Positions 40,035 to 50,553 of a DNA stretch of 64,000 nucleotides are shown one piece after another. The stretch is from NCBI RefSeq assembly GCF_003205205.1, contig NZ_QJRL01000011.1, positions 62,001 through 126,000 of the forward strand, written 5' to 3'. Numbering within the stretch: the stretch's first letter is position 1; the number at the start of each line of letters is the position of its first letter. The translations under genes were made by a program, and so were the position numbers. This DNA comes from Pseudomonas sp. LB-090624 (GTDB lineage Bacteria; Pseudomonadota; Gammaproteobacteria; Pseudomonadales; Pseudomonadaceae). The notes beneath the pieces were generated by a model. That model had not been told where the DNA came from. It worked only from the letters and a program-made list of their open reading frames with translations, and did not search any database.

Positions 40035-40577
40035 TTACTGACCAGCTTCGCTCAGGATCAACTTGCCATTCTTGTCCAGCGGGATGGTCGAGCCCGGCTC
40101 GCGATCCATCTTCACCTTGCCAACCTGATCACCGATGGAATAGGTCACGTTGTAACCCACCACCTTCTCGCTGATGTCGTTGACCGTGTTGCAGCGGGTT
40201 TGCGTGGTGGTGTAGGTGTCACGCTGCTGCATGCCTTCTTGCACCTTGTTACCGGCGTAACCGCCACCGACCGCACCGGCCACGGTGGCGATCTTCTTGC
40301 CGGTACCGCCGCCAATCTGATTACCCAGCAAGCCGCCCGCCAGAGCACCGACCACGGTGCCGGCAATCTGGTGTTGGTCCTTGACTGGCGCCTGACGCGT
40401 CACGGCGACGTCCTTGCATACTTCACGCGGGGTTTTAACCTGCTGTTTGATCGGTTGCACGTCAGTGACCTGCGCATATTCAGGCCCCTTGTTGACCAAG
40501 CTGTAGGTTGCGACAGCACCTCCGGCAGTCACAGCGACAGCACCCAGTACCGCGCCCACCAGCATTGATTTGTTCAC
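40035..40577 (-). CDS. Glycine-zipper 2TM (SlyB-like) envelope protein
   Basis: The 180-residue protein has an N-terminal hydrophobic segment (VGAVLGAVAVTAGGAVATYSL), an internal glycine-zipper region at about residues 70-105 (GTVVGALAGGLLGNQIGGG and AGAVGGGYAGNK) and a C-terminal globular part with T-R-C-N-T-V. This is the family linked to outer-membrane stress proteins such as SlyB, but no lipobox is present. The GTG at 40577 is chosen because AGGAGG lies 5 bp upstream. It is transcribed toward suhB. Its exact role is unknown. Confidence 0.85.
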   Translation of the reverse strand: MNKSMLVGAVLGAVAVTAGGAVATYSLVNKGPEYAQVTDVQPIKQQVKTPREVCKDVAVTRQAPVKDQHQIAGTVVGALAGGLLGNQIGGGTGKKIATVAGAVGGGYAGNKVQEGMQQRDTYTTTQTRCNTVNDISEKVVGYNVTYSIGDQVGKVKMDREPGSTIPLDKNGKLILSEAGQ

Positions 40578-40633
40578 ATGAACCTCCTGATCATACCCGC
40601 GGGGGTAACCCCGCCTTCTCCCAGCCTTGGAGC

Positions 40634-40668
40634 AAAAAAAAAGGCGCGAGTTCAACACTCGCGCCTTT
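40634..40668 (-). terminator. Terminator of the yajC-secD-secF operon
   Basis: AAAGGCGCGAGT / ACTCGCGCCTTT forms a 12-bp stem with loop TCAAC. On the minus strand it is followed by a run of nine T, a textbook intrinsic terminator 30 bp past the secF stop. Confidence 0.9.
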
Positions 40669-40697
40669 GGGCCGCCGTATGGCGTAGGGACTAGGCC

Positions 40698-41606
40698 TTA
40701 GGGCCGCTCGTCCACACCTTCAGCCTTGACCGGCGGGATCAGGTCTTCGCTGTTCAGGTTCAGCCAGATCAGTACCACGTTGGCGATGTAGATCGACGAG
40801 TAGGTACCGGCCAGAACACCGATGAACAGTGCCAGCGAGAAGCCGAACAGGTTGTCGCCACCGAAGAACAGCAGCGCGGCAATTGCCAGCAAGGTCGAAA
40901 CCGAAGTGGCGATGGTGCGCAGCAAGGTCTGGGTGGTGGACACGTTGATGTTTTCGATCAACGAAGCCTTGCGCATGACGCGGAAGTTTTCACGTACCCG
41001 GTCGAACACGACGATGGTGTCGTTCAGCGAGTAGCCAATGATCGCCAGCACCGCGGCCAGCACCGTCAGGTCGAAGGTGATCTGGAAGAACGACAGGATA
41101 CCCAGGGTCACCACGACGTCGTGGATCAGCGAAATGATCGCACCCACGGCGAACTTCCACTGGAAGCGGAATGCCAGGTAGATGAGGATGCCGCCCAAGG
41201 CCAGGAGCATGCCCATGCCACCCTGGTCGCGCAGTTCTTCACCCACCTGCGGGCCGACAAACTCGACCCGCTTGACTGTGGCAGGGTTGTCACCCCCGGC
41301 CTTTTGCAGCGCAGCAGCGACCTTGTTGCCCAACTGCGGGTCATCGCCCGGCATGCGCACCAGCAAGTCAGTGGTAGCGCCAAAACTCTGCACTACCGCC
41401 TCGTGGAAACCGGAGTCGACCAGCTCGGCACGCACCGCCTTGAGGTCGGCCGGGCGCTCGTAAGTCAGCTCGATCAGCGTACCGCCGGTGAAGTCCAGGC
41501 CAAAGTTCAGGCCCTTCTGCCACCAGCTGAACAGCGCCAGTACGGTGAGGAGCACGGTAATGGCGAACGCGACATTGCGCACGCCCATGAAGTTGATGGT
41601 TTTCAT
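40698..41606 (-). CDS. secF: Protein translocase subunit SecF
   Basis: SecF with SecD uses proton motive force to assist protein export across the inner membrane. The 302-residue protein has six membrane segments and a D1-type start (MKTINFMGVRNVAFAIT...GLDFTGGT). The ATG at 41606 is the conserved start. It follows secD with 10 bp between. Confidence 0.96.
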   Translation of the reverse strand: MKTINFMGVRNVAFAITVLLTVLALFSWWQKGLNFGLDFTGGTLIELTYERPADLKAVRAELVDSGFHEAVVQSFGATTDLLVRMPGDDPQLGNKVAAALQKAGGDNPATVKRVEFVGPQVGEELRDQGGMGMLLALGGILIYLAFRFQWKFAVGAIISLIHDVVVTLGILSFFQITFDLTVLAAVLAIIGYSLNDTIVVFDRVRENFRVMRKASLIENINVSTTQTLLRTIATSVSTLLAIAALLFFGGDNLFGFSLALFIGVLAGTYSSIYIANVVLIWLNLNSEDLIPPVKAEGVDERP

Positions 41607-41616
41607 CGCAGCTCCC

Positions 41617-43479
41617 TCAAACCCACAGCTTCTTGATGTCACGCCCGCCGCAGGTCAGGTTGACCATTGCGCGGGTCACCATGACGGCGGTGAACATCGA
41701 GGTGAAAATCCCGAGGGACATGGTAACCGCAAAGCCTTTGACCGGGCCGGTACCCATGGCGAACAGGATACCGCCGACCAGCAGGCTGGTCAGGTTGGCG
41801 TCGATGATCGCGGTGTACGCACGGTTGAAGCCTTCGTGGATGGCACGCTGCACCGACATGCCGGCTTTCAGCTCCTCGCGGATACGCGAGAAGATCAGCA
41901 CGTTGGCGTCCACTGCCATACCCATGGTCAGCACGATACCGGCAATACCCGGCAGTGTCAGGGTAGCACCCAGCAGCGACATCAACGCCAGCAGCAGGAC
42001 CATGTTGCCCGCCAGAGCGATGGTGGCGATCACGCCGAAGCCGCGATAGATGGCGATGATGAACAGCGAGACGAACAGCATGCCCCACAGCGACGCATCG
42101 ATACCTTTGGTGATGTTGTCAGCACCCAGGCTTGGGCCAATGGTACGTTCTTCAGCGAAGTACATCGGCGCGGCCAGGCCACCGGCACGCAGCAGCAGAG
42201 CCAGCTCGGACGATTCACCCTGGCCGTTCAGGCCGGTGATGCGGAACTGGCTGCCAAGTGGCGACTGGATGGTCGCCAGGCTGATGATCTTCTTCTCTTC
42301 GACGAAGCTTTGTACGGCAACGTCCTTCTCGACGCCGTCGACGGTTTGCTTCACGTAGCGGGTAACCGGCTTCTGCTCGATGAAGATTACCGCCATGCTG
42401 CGGCCGACGTTGCTGCGCGTTGCGCGGCTCATCAGCTCGCCACCGTGGCCATCCAGGCGAATGTTCACCTGCGGGCGGCCGTGTTCGTCGAAGCTGGCCT
42501 GGGCGTCGGTAACCTGGTCACCGGTGATGATCAGGCCCCGCTCGACCGCGGCAGAGCGGCCGCCTTCACGGAACTCGAACACTTCGGTGGTGGCTTTGGA
42601 TGCACCTGGCTCAGCACCGAAGCGGAACTCCAGGTTGGCAGTTTTACCGAGGATACGCTTGGCTTCGGCAGTGTCCTGCACGCCTGGCAGCTCGACCACG
42701 ATACGGTTGGCGCCCTGGCGCTGTACCAGCGGCTCGGCCACGCCCAGCTCGTTGACGCGGTTGCGCACAGTGGTGAGGTTCTGCTTGATCGAGTATTCGC
42801 GGATCTCGGCGACTTTTGCCTGGGTCAGCGCCAGACGCAGCACCGCGAGCTCGTTGCGGTCGGTGGTGGTCAGGTCGAAATCATTGAAATTCTTGCGGAT
42901 CAGGGCACGTGCCTGTTCGCGGGTGGCATCGTCAGCGAAGCCCAGCATGATGCCGCCATCCTGCTGAGGCAGGCTGCGGTAGCGGACGCGCTCTTTGCGC
43001 AGCAAGGTCTTGACCTCGCCTTCGTAGACTTTCATGCGGGCAGTCATGGCCTTGTCCATGTCCACTTCCAGCAGGAAGTGCACACCACCGGACAGGTCCA
43101 GGCCCAGCTTCATGGGGCTCGCACCCAGGTTACGCAGCCATTGCGGGGTCGTCTGGGCCAGGTTCAGGGCCACGACGTAATCATCGCCCAGTGCCTTGCG
43201 CACAACATCCTTGGCTGGCAGCTGGTCTTCCTGGTTGGTCAGGCGGATCAGCCCGCTGCCCTTCTCGCCCAGGCTCGCGCCCTTGACCGCGATTTTGGCA
43301 TCGACCAGCGCCTTGCTGACGCGATCGAGGTCGGCCTGGTTTACCTGCAGCGCCGAGCTGGCACCACTGATCTGCACCGCCGGGTCATCCGGGTAGAGGT
43401 TGGGAGCGGAATAAATGAAACCGACCACCAGTACCAGCACGATCAGTGCATATTTCCACAGAGGGTATTTGTTCAGCAT
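41617..43479 (-). CDS. secD: Protein translocase subunit SecD
   Basis: SecD is the larger partner of SecF. The 620-residue protein has an N-terminal membrane anchor (MLNKYPLWKYALIVLVLVVGFIYSAPNLYPDDPAVQ), a large periplasmic domain with LGLDLSGGVHFLLEVD, and a C-terminal membrane bundle with the conserved GMAVDANVLIFSRIREE. The ATG at 43479 is used; the GTG one codon earlier is possible. Confidence 0.97.
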   Translation of the reverse strand: MLNKYPLWKYALIVLVLVVGFIYSAPNLYPDDPAVQISGASSALQVNQADLDRVSKALVDAKIAVKGASLGEKGSGLIRLTNQEDQLPAKDVVRKALGDDYVVALNLAQTTPQWLRNLGASPMKLGLDLSGGVHFLLEVDMDKAMTARMKVYEGEVKTLLRKERVRYRSLPQQDGGIMLGFADDATREQARALIRKNFNDFDLTTTDRNELAVLRLALTQAKVAEIREYSIKQNLTTVRNRVNELGVAEPLVQRQGANRIVVELPGVQDTAEAKRILGKTANLEFRFGAEPGASKATTEVFEFREGGRSAAVERGLIITGDQVTDAQASFDEHGRPQVNIRLDGHGGELMSRATRSNVGRSMAVIFIEQKPVTRYVKQTVDGVEKDVAVQSFVEEKKIISLATIQSPLGSQFRITGLNGQGESSELALLLRAGGLAAPMYFAEERTIGPSLGADNITKGIDASLWGMLFVSLFIIAIYRGFGVIATIALAGNMVLLLALMSLLGATLTLPGIAGIVLTMGMAVDANVLIFSRIREELKAGMSVQRAIHEGFNRAYTAIIDANLTSLLVGGILFAMGTGPVKGFAVTMSLGIFTSMFTAVMVTRAMVNLTCGGRDIKKLWV

Positions 43480-43542
43480 CACGCCGCCCGTTCAAGACGC
43501 GGGGCGCGTTGCGCGCCCCGACTGGAAAATAAAACCGGTAAC

Positions 43543-43878
43543 TCAGATAGCCTTGAGCGTACCTTTTGGCAGGGTCGCAGCGATCGCGCCCTTCTGGAAC
43601 TTCAGCTCGACAGTGTCCGACACTTCCAGAACCACGAAGTCATCGGAAACCTTGACGATCTTGCCGGCGATACCGCCGTTGGTGACAACTTCGTCACCTT
43701 TCTGCAAGTTGCTCAGCAGGTTCTTCTGCTCTTTGGCACGTTTGGCCTGCGGGCGCCAGATCATCAGGTAGAAGATGACCAGGAAACCGACCAGGAAAAT
43801 CCACTCGAAGCCGGTGCCGGCTGGGCCAGCGGCAGGTGCTGCAGCGTCCGCGTATGCGGCGGGGATCAAGAAGCTCAT
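43543..43878 (-). CDS. yajC: Sec translocon accessory protein YajC
   Basis: YajC is the small accessory protein of the SecDF complex. The 111-residue protein has one membrane segment (FEWIFLVGFLVIFYLMIWRP) and a basic C-terminal domain. It is the first gene of the SecDF operon and follows tgt by 42 bp. Confidence 0.96.
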   Translation of the reverse strand: MSFLIPAAYADAAAPAAGPAGTGFEWIFLVGFLVIFYLMIWRPQAKRAKEQKNLLSNLQKGDEVVTNGGIAGKIVKVSDDFVVLEVSDTVELKFQKGAIAATLPKGTLKAI

Positions 43879-43920
43879 TGGGCACTCCTAATGTAATTTT
43901 CTAATAATGGATGCAAACAG

Positions 43921-46100
<2,180 letters not shown>

Positions 46101-46167
46101 GATGATGTTCGGTTCGGCAGGGCCGAGAAGTTTAGCCCAATGTGTGAAAATTGACCATGAAAGCCGA

Positions 46168-46196
46168 TTGACCGACCAGCGGCACCTCTCTATACT
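46168..46196 (+). promoter_or_regulatory. tRNA-Leu promoter (TTGACC, 17 bp, TATACT)
   Basis: -35 TTGACC (46168-46173) and -10 TATACT (46191-46196) are spaced 17 bp, and the tRNA gene starts 9 bp after the -10. This is a strong sigma-70 promoter. Confidence 0.85.
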
Positions 46197-46205
46197 GCGC
46201 GCCAC

Positions 46206-46290
46206 GCCCTGATGGCGGAATTGGTAGACGCGGCGGATTCAAAATCCGTTTTCGAAAGGAGTGGGAGTTCGAGTCTCCCTCGGGGCACCA
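46206..46290 (+). tRNA. tRNA-Leu (anticodon CAA)
   Basis: The 85-nt gene has a paired 7-bp acceptor stem (GCCCTGA with TCGGGGC), D-loop G-G-T-A-G-A, anticodon loop TTCAAAA (anticodon CAA, reads UUG), a long variable arm as expected for leucine, T-loop TTCGAGT and an encoded CCA end. It lies between queA (divergent) and an accessory region, a normal place for island integration. Confidence 0.95.
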
Positions 46291-46296
46291 ATCCGA

Positions 46297-46328
46297 GCCT
46301 GTAGATCCCTGATCTACAGGCTTTTTTT
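46297..46328 (+). terminator. Terminator of tRNA-Leu
   Basis: GCCTGTAGATC-CCT-GATCTACAGGC is a perfect 11-bp stem with a T-run of seven directly after. It begins 7 bp after the tRNA CCA end. Confidence 0.92.
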
Positions 46329-46452
46329 ATGCCTAAGGCGTAGTTTGGGCGTAACGCTGGCTGGTGCGATCCATGCCTGGCTAGCGGTCAGTAGGTCTTG
46401 AGCCTTTTTTTGGCTACACACTTAACAAGCATCGGCTTTCGAGGGTGTCACC

Positions 46453-46875
46453 ATGGATTGGAAGCAGTGCGTAGCAGCGCTCACCTCCTCGCTGGCTTGG
46501 CCGGTTGCCATCATTGTCGTGGTCTTTGCCTTGAAGAAGCACGTCGTACAGCTCTTACCCACGATCCGCAGCCTGAAGTATGGCGACCTCGAGATAGATC
46601 TTGAGGACAAGCTGAAAGCTGTTCAGGAAGAGCTCTCATCCAGCACTGTTGTGCTAAACGCCCCCCGTCACATCTGCCCTTCCAGCTGAAACAGCCCTGT
46701 TAGCCTCAATCTCACCTAGAGCGGCGATCATGCATTCCTGGCTCGAAGTGGAGTCGGCACTTAATAAGCTCATAGCGGTCCTGTCCTGGGAATTCGCCCC
46801 GAAGTACTCCAGCTACCAGTACAAGCTGAAAACGCGCAAAAACAATGGGTACATCAACGACCTCAACGAGTCTGT
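46453..46875 (+). pseudogene. Frameshifted and truncated small membrane-protein gene
   Basis: Frame 1 (46453-46689) gives a start with a membrane segment (SLAWPVAIIVVVFALKK) followed by P-T-I-R-S-L-K-Y-G-D-L-E-I-D, a motif I associate with small uncharacterised membrane proteins. It runs out after a six-C run at 46661-46666. With one C fewer the frame continues as ...APVTSALPAETALL...HSWLEVESALNKL through the ATG at 46730 to about 46872. There it meets the IS66 remnant. So the gene has a probable 1-bp frameshift in a homopolymer and lost its 3' end. Function unknown. Confidence 0.65.
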
Positions 46876-47337
46876 ACGGGCAGGAGAAGATCGGCCGAAC
46901 AAGCGCTGCACTCGATCAGCGGCTTGCACGAGATCGAGCGCCAGGCTCGGGACATGAGTGATGGAGATCGTTGGCGAATACGTCAGAAGTTGGCGGTACC
47001 GATTGGCAAAACAATGCATGACTGGATGTTGGCCCAGCGCGACTTGGTGCCCAATGGATCGGCCACGGCCAAAGCGCTCGACTACAGCCCCATCGACAAC
47101 AATCAGGTCGAGAACCAAATACGGCCATGGGCGCTCGGGCGTTCGAACTGGCTGTTTGCCGGGTCGCTGCGCAGTGGTAAACGGGCGGCTGCAATCATGA
47201 GCCTGATCCAGTCGGCGCGTATGAATAGGCATGATCCGTATGCCTATCTCAAAGATGTGCTGACGCGGCTGCCCACGCAGTGGGCCAGTGAGATCACTGA
47301 TTTATTGCCGCATAAGTGGGTAAATAGGCTGGAATAA
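46876..47337 (+). pseudogene. IS66-family transposase remnant (C-terminal part, internally deleted)
   Basis: The frame through 46924-47337 reads ALHSISGLHEIERQARD..., then IDNNQVENQIRPWALGRSNWLFAGS and KRAAAIMSLIQSARMN, the C-terminal signature of IS66 TnpC. An intact protein is about 510 residues; only about 145 remain. The stretch between KALDYS and PIDNN is shorter than I expect for this family, suggesting an in-frame loss of about 15-17 codons. No tnpA, tnpB or terminal repeats are seen. It is a dead relic that interrupts the gene before it. Confidence 0.75.
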
Positions 47338-47339
47338 TC

Positions 47340-47789
47340 CTACAGCCGCTTCTCCATAACGATGGTGCGTTCCGCCCCATGAAACTCGTCGCGGATTCTC
47401 TGATAACCCAACGCGGTATAAAACCTTTCAGCTGTAATCGACGATGGCACACGTACAGCTCCAACTCCTGCGCTGGCAGCAGTTGTATGAATGACATCCA
47501 TCAAATGCCGCCCGATACCGCCTTTCTGGTGAGCTGGGTCAACGAAAACACTTCTGACGACGTCACCGTCGAGACCGGCAGTGCCAATAATGTTTTCGCC
47601 CAATAAGGCTACGAAGACCCTACGCTTCGTAAGCTGTGTGGTGATGGCTTCAGGAGAAAAGCTCTGCTCAACCTGAGCGATCACATCAGGCGGATAGTCC
47701 TGTGAATTTGACTCACGCAGGGCGGCTATAACTACGCGGCTTATCGCTGCTGCATCTCTGCTCGTGGCGGGACGAACGTGGCATTCCAT
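47340..47789 (-). CDS. GNAT-family N-acetyltransferase
   Basis: This 149-residue protein has the acetyl-CoA loop V-F-V-D-P-A-H-Q-K-G-G-I-G-R-H-L-M (motif A) and the C-terminal A-E-R-F-Y-T-A-L-G-Y (motif B). It is complete, opposite in direction to the IS remnant and ends 3 bp from it. It is probably cargo of the accessory stretch. Its substrate is unknown. Confidence 0.8.
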   Translation of the reverse strand: MECHVRPATSRDAAAISRVVIAALRESNSQDYPPDVIAQVEQSFSPEAITTQLTKRRVFVALLGENIIGTAGLDGDVVRSVFVDPAHQKGGIGRHLMDVIHTTAASAGVGAVRVPSSITAERFYTALGYQRIRDEFHGAERTIVMEKRL

Positions 47790-48441
47790 GCTGAGACCTC
47801 AATCCTAAAGGATTACAGCTTAGCGCATCGCAATGTGCCTTCCCTGGCGCTTACACCTCACTGGCAGTCCCACGCATCCAGCATCTACCTTGCCCCGTCC
47901 AAACGTCACCAGTCATGGACGATACCAACAAGAAATATCAGTCGTAATGGTCGGTCAGGACGGAGCGCACACCCCTGTCCGAAGATGGCTTGTTCCGAAT
48001 CAAGGGCATCAAGCAGATAGCTAACGGCTGCGCCATCCCCCTTAACTTGGTGTCAACGGACGGTGATCGGAAATTCACGCTCTATAACCCGTGGTGGCAA
48101 CAGAATCCTTGGGGTAGGGCAATGCGGTGTGCCATCTGATTTTGGAATATTTTCGGTTCTATTGTTTTCCCTGTGTCTCTCCTGCCCTATCTGCAATACT
48201 CAATCCCAGCGCGTGATTTTAAGCAGACTTTTAATGGCTTTCAGCACGCGCTGTTAGTGCGTCCAACTAGGACTGGCGAGACACTCTGACCCGAGCGCTG
48301 GCCATGAGCTTCTTTAGGCAAAAACAAGACAGCGATTAGAATATTTCTTCACGCCTGGCGGCCTGCGCCCCTCGCCGAGAAATGGGCTTTTGGCTGGCCA
48401 GAAAAATACAATATAACTATGTTGCAGCTGGGGGCATGCTA
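47790..48441. other. ~650-bp stretch with no convincing gene
   Basis: Several short frames overlap here without SD or family signal. One frame (47916-48140) reads MDDTNKKYQS, a TAA stop, then about 63 codons open (...LSEDGLFRIKGIKQIANGC...FTLYNPWWQQNPWG) to a TGA, which may be a decayed gene. I do not recognise the family. Base composition falls toward the SMP-30 gene. Confidence 0.5.
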
Positions 48442-49353
48442 ATGAAATTACTAAGAATGATTTCCTTCGTCTCACTGATGCTAGGTGCAGGGGTATGTTT
48501 AGCTGACGAAACAGTCATTGCTACGGATATCCTAGGCCCCGAAGGTCCTTTAGTTATCGAAGGCAAGCTGTATTTCGTAGCGTGGGAAGGCTACCAGCTA
48601 ATTCGCATGGATGGCGATAAAAAAACGGTAATCAACAGCGATAAAAAGTGCAGCCAAAATGGGTTGGCACTCACTCAGAAAAATACGTTATTGCTGGCTT
48701 GTGATTCCGAACCTGGAGCCATTATCGAAACTGATCTTAATGGACAAGAAATCCGCCGTTGGGAGCAGGATGCAGATGGGCACCCCATGGCAGGGGGTGT
48801 TAACGACATTGTAGTCACCAAAAATGGTGGCGCATATGCGACATTGACTGGCCCTGGCGGCCCCCAAGCCCCTGTCGTCGGTAAAATTCTATACCTGGCA
48901 CCAGGCTCAAGTCAGTGGACACTGGTTGCGGATTACCTTAACCACGCGAACGGCGTCGCAATTTCTCCAGATCAAAAAACACTGTATGTTACTGAAACAT
49001 TTGGCAATACCATCAAGAAATTCAACATCAGTGATAATGGCTCCTTAACAGATCGCGCCAATTTTGCCTTCCTCAATCTCCTCACTAATGACGCTACTAA
49101 ATCCATTGCCCTAGGGCCTGACAGCATGAAGATTGACCGCACAGGTAATATCTATGTGGCGCAATGGAAAGGTTCGAAAATTCTCAAAATTTCTCCTGAA
49201 GGGGTATTGCTGCACCAGTTTGACATTGCCAGTGGCGATGGAACGACGAATGTTGCCTTCGATGCGGACGAGAAGTATATGTACGTGACGGTTGTGAAAG
49301 ACACTACAGACCCCAAATACACTGGCTCAGTGGTGCGCATACCAAAAATCTAA
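48442..49353 (+). CDS. Exported SMP-30/gluconolactonase-like beta-propeller protein
   Basis: This 303-residue protein has a signal peptide (MKLLRMISFVSLMLGAGVCLA, cut before DE) and about six SMP-30/NHL-type blades, with typical turns such as NHANGVAISPDQKTLYVTE and DRTGNIYVAQWKGSKILKISPEG. SMP-30 relatives are lactonases that bind a divalent metal, and E/N/D ligands are plausible here (EGPLVIEGKLYF; N-H-A-N-G-V; D-S-M-K-I-D). I prefer ATG 48442 to the longer frame at 48382. Its DNA is clearly more AT-rich than its neighbours, a sign of transfer. Substrate unknown. Confidence 0.8.
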   Translation: MKLLRMISFVSLMLGAGVCLADETVIATDILGPEGPLVIEGKLYFVAWEGYQLIRMDGDKKTVINSDKKCSQNGLALTQKNTLLLACDSEPGAIIETDLNGQEIRRWEQDADGHPMAGGVNDIVVTKNGGAYATLTGPGGPQAPVVGKILYLAPGSSQWTLVADYLNHANGVAISPDQKTLYVTETFGNTIKKFNISDNGSLTDRANFAFLNLLTNDATKSIALGPDSMKIDRTGNIYVAQWKGSKILKISPEGVLLHQFDIASGDGTTNVAFDADEKYMYVTVVKDTTDPKYTGSVVRIPKI

Positions 49354-49494
49354 CTTTAAGACGATTTGGTCATTGACCTTGCTGGTTGCTTAGATCCATG
49401 AGCGACCTCATTGCCTAAAGCGACGGTGCCCGATCACCCTAGCTGTATGGAAGTGGCGTTGTTTACAGGGGGCTATCGCCAATGGGGGGACACA

Positions 49495-49517
49495 GTTCAA
49501 GTCCCGCTCAGGCACCA
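49495..49517 (+). other. tRNA-Leu 3' fragment (T-loop to CCA), possible attachment-site remnant
   Basis: GTTCAAGTCCCGCTCAGGCACCA resembles a tRNA 3' end from the T-loop to CCA. Upstream bases do not pair to complete the T-stem, so homology begins in the T-loop. It matches the 3' end of the intact tRNA-Leu at 46206 at about 19 of 24 positions, and its acceptor half would pair with a 5' GCCTGAG, so it may come from a different leucine tRNA gene. Confidence 0.5.
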
Positions 49518-49528
49518 AGATCCCGAAA

Positions 49529-49555
49529 AAACCGACCTTATGGTCGGTTTTTTTT
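49529..49555 (+). terminator. Terminator following the tRNA fragment
   Basis: AAACCGACC-TTAT-GGTCGGTTT is a perfect 9-bp stem followed by TTTTT. It fits a former tRNA transcription unit. Confidence 0.85.
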
Positions 49556-49756
49556 CTGCCATTTCTTCATGAGCAGCCCCGCGCAGATTTGACGCCACCT
49601 CAATGACCAGGCGGCCGGGAGCCATACCCGCATTCTATTGGCCGCACACATGGATAGCACTTAAGCTGTCATTCGTCGGATATATGCCGAAAGTATTGAT
49701 GAGGTAGTGGCACTTAGCCATAGTTGCGCTCCCATTTCTCCACCCGTGTGTGAACC

Positions 49757-50437
49757 ATGAAAAAAATCGCGCCCTGCATGGCGGCAATGATGCTGCTCGG
49801 TGGGTGCAATGGAGTGCCAACGTCTTACGTTTCCGACCCTGTCTACAGCCAGGCTTTCGTGGTGACTTCCGGCGCCCCGCTGCCGATGTTGCTGATGGCA
49901 AGCGCTATTCAGTGGAACGATGAATACGCCGTCACCGCCAAGCACACCCCTTTCCTGCGCAACGTGGTCCACGAGGGCCTCGGTGACGTGGTGTTCTTCA
50001 AACACAAGGCCAGCAACGTGCCGCACTGGCGCCAGTACGTACCTGGGGAAGCGGTGACGGCGGTAGGTTTCAACAGTTTCATGATGCCGATGCAGGGCAA
50101 GGGCCATGCCTTGCCTTCGCTGGTGCGGCTTGAAGGTACGCCGGGCAGCGTCTTCTACTCGGTGCATGACGGCCCGATTACCAAGGGCATGTCGGGCGGG
50201 CCAGTCTTCGCCGATGACGGCCAGGTAGTGGGCATCAACGTTGCCATCATCCCCACCAGCGAAATCGACGCGGGCAAGCGCCCGGACCTGGCGGGCAAGG
50301 AGCGTATCAGCGTATTCATGTCGTTCAACGAGATCGACAAGGAATGGCGGCGCTATCAGTACCAGTTGGCCAACAAGGCCAGGCCACGCGCGCCGGCTGC
50401 GGTGAAAGGCTACGTGGCAGTAGCGGCCAAGCCATGA
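49757..50437 (+). CDS. Lipoprotein of trypsin-like serine protease fold
   Basis: This 226-residue protein has a lipoprotein signal (MKKIAPCMAAMMLLGGC, C17). The mature part has A-K-H-T-P (possible catalytic His), G-D-V-V-F-F-K-H (Asp) and G-M-S-G-G-P-V-F (nucleophile Ser), the order of S1 proteases, followed by a V-V-G-I-N-V strand. It is thus likely an outer-membrane or periplasmic protease or a relative with lost activity. No partner gene is obvious. Confidence 0.75.
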   Translation: MKKIAPCMAAMMLLGGCNGVPTSYVSDPVYSQAFVVTSGAPLPMLLMASAIQWNDEYAVTAKHTPFLRNVVHEGLGDVVFFKHKASNVPHWRQYVPGEAVTAVGFNSFMMPMQGKGHALPSLVRLEGTPGSVFYSVHDGPITKGMSGGPVFADDGQVVGINVAIIPTSEIDAGKRPDLAGKERISVFMSFNEIDKEWRRYQYQLANKARPRAPAAVKGYVAVAAKP

Positions 50438-50490
50438 GTTGAGTGGCAGGCCACCTATACGGATGCAAAGCGGCTTATGATGCAAGGCTG

Positions 50491-50527
50491 ATGGCCTCTT
50501 CGCGCGGTTGACCCGCGAAGAGGCGCG
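50491..50527. repeat. REP element
   Basis: GCCTCTTCGCG...CGCGAAGAGGC is an 11-bp inverted repeat around CGGTTGACC, of the same family as the other REP units in the window. It lies between the protease and acetyltransferase genes. Confidence 0.8.
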
Positions 50528-50553
50528 CCCAGCCCGCGCAAGAAGGATCTGCC

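Larger units (their letters stand above)
49354..49756. other. ~400-bp intergenic stretch with tRNA 3' remnant and terminator
   Basis: It contains a 23-bp piece like the 3' end of a leucine tRNA gene, then a strong terminator. No gene is seen before the SP-bearing protease gene at 49757. Confidence 0.6.

Noticed and set aside
46206..49517. Functional genomic island with integrase
   Set aside because: No integrase or transfer gene is present and the candidate att fragments are not identical; only a scar is supported.
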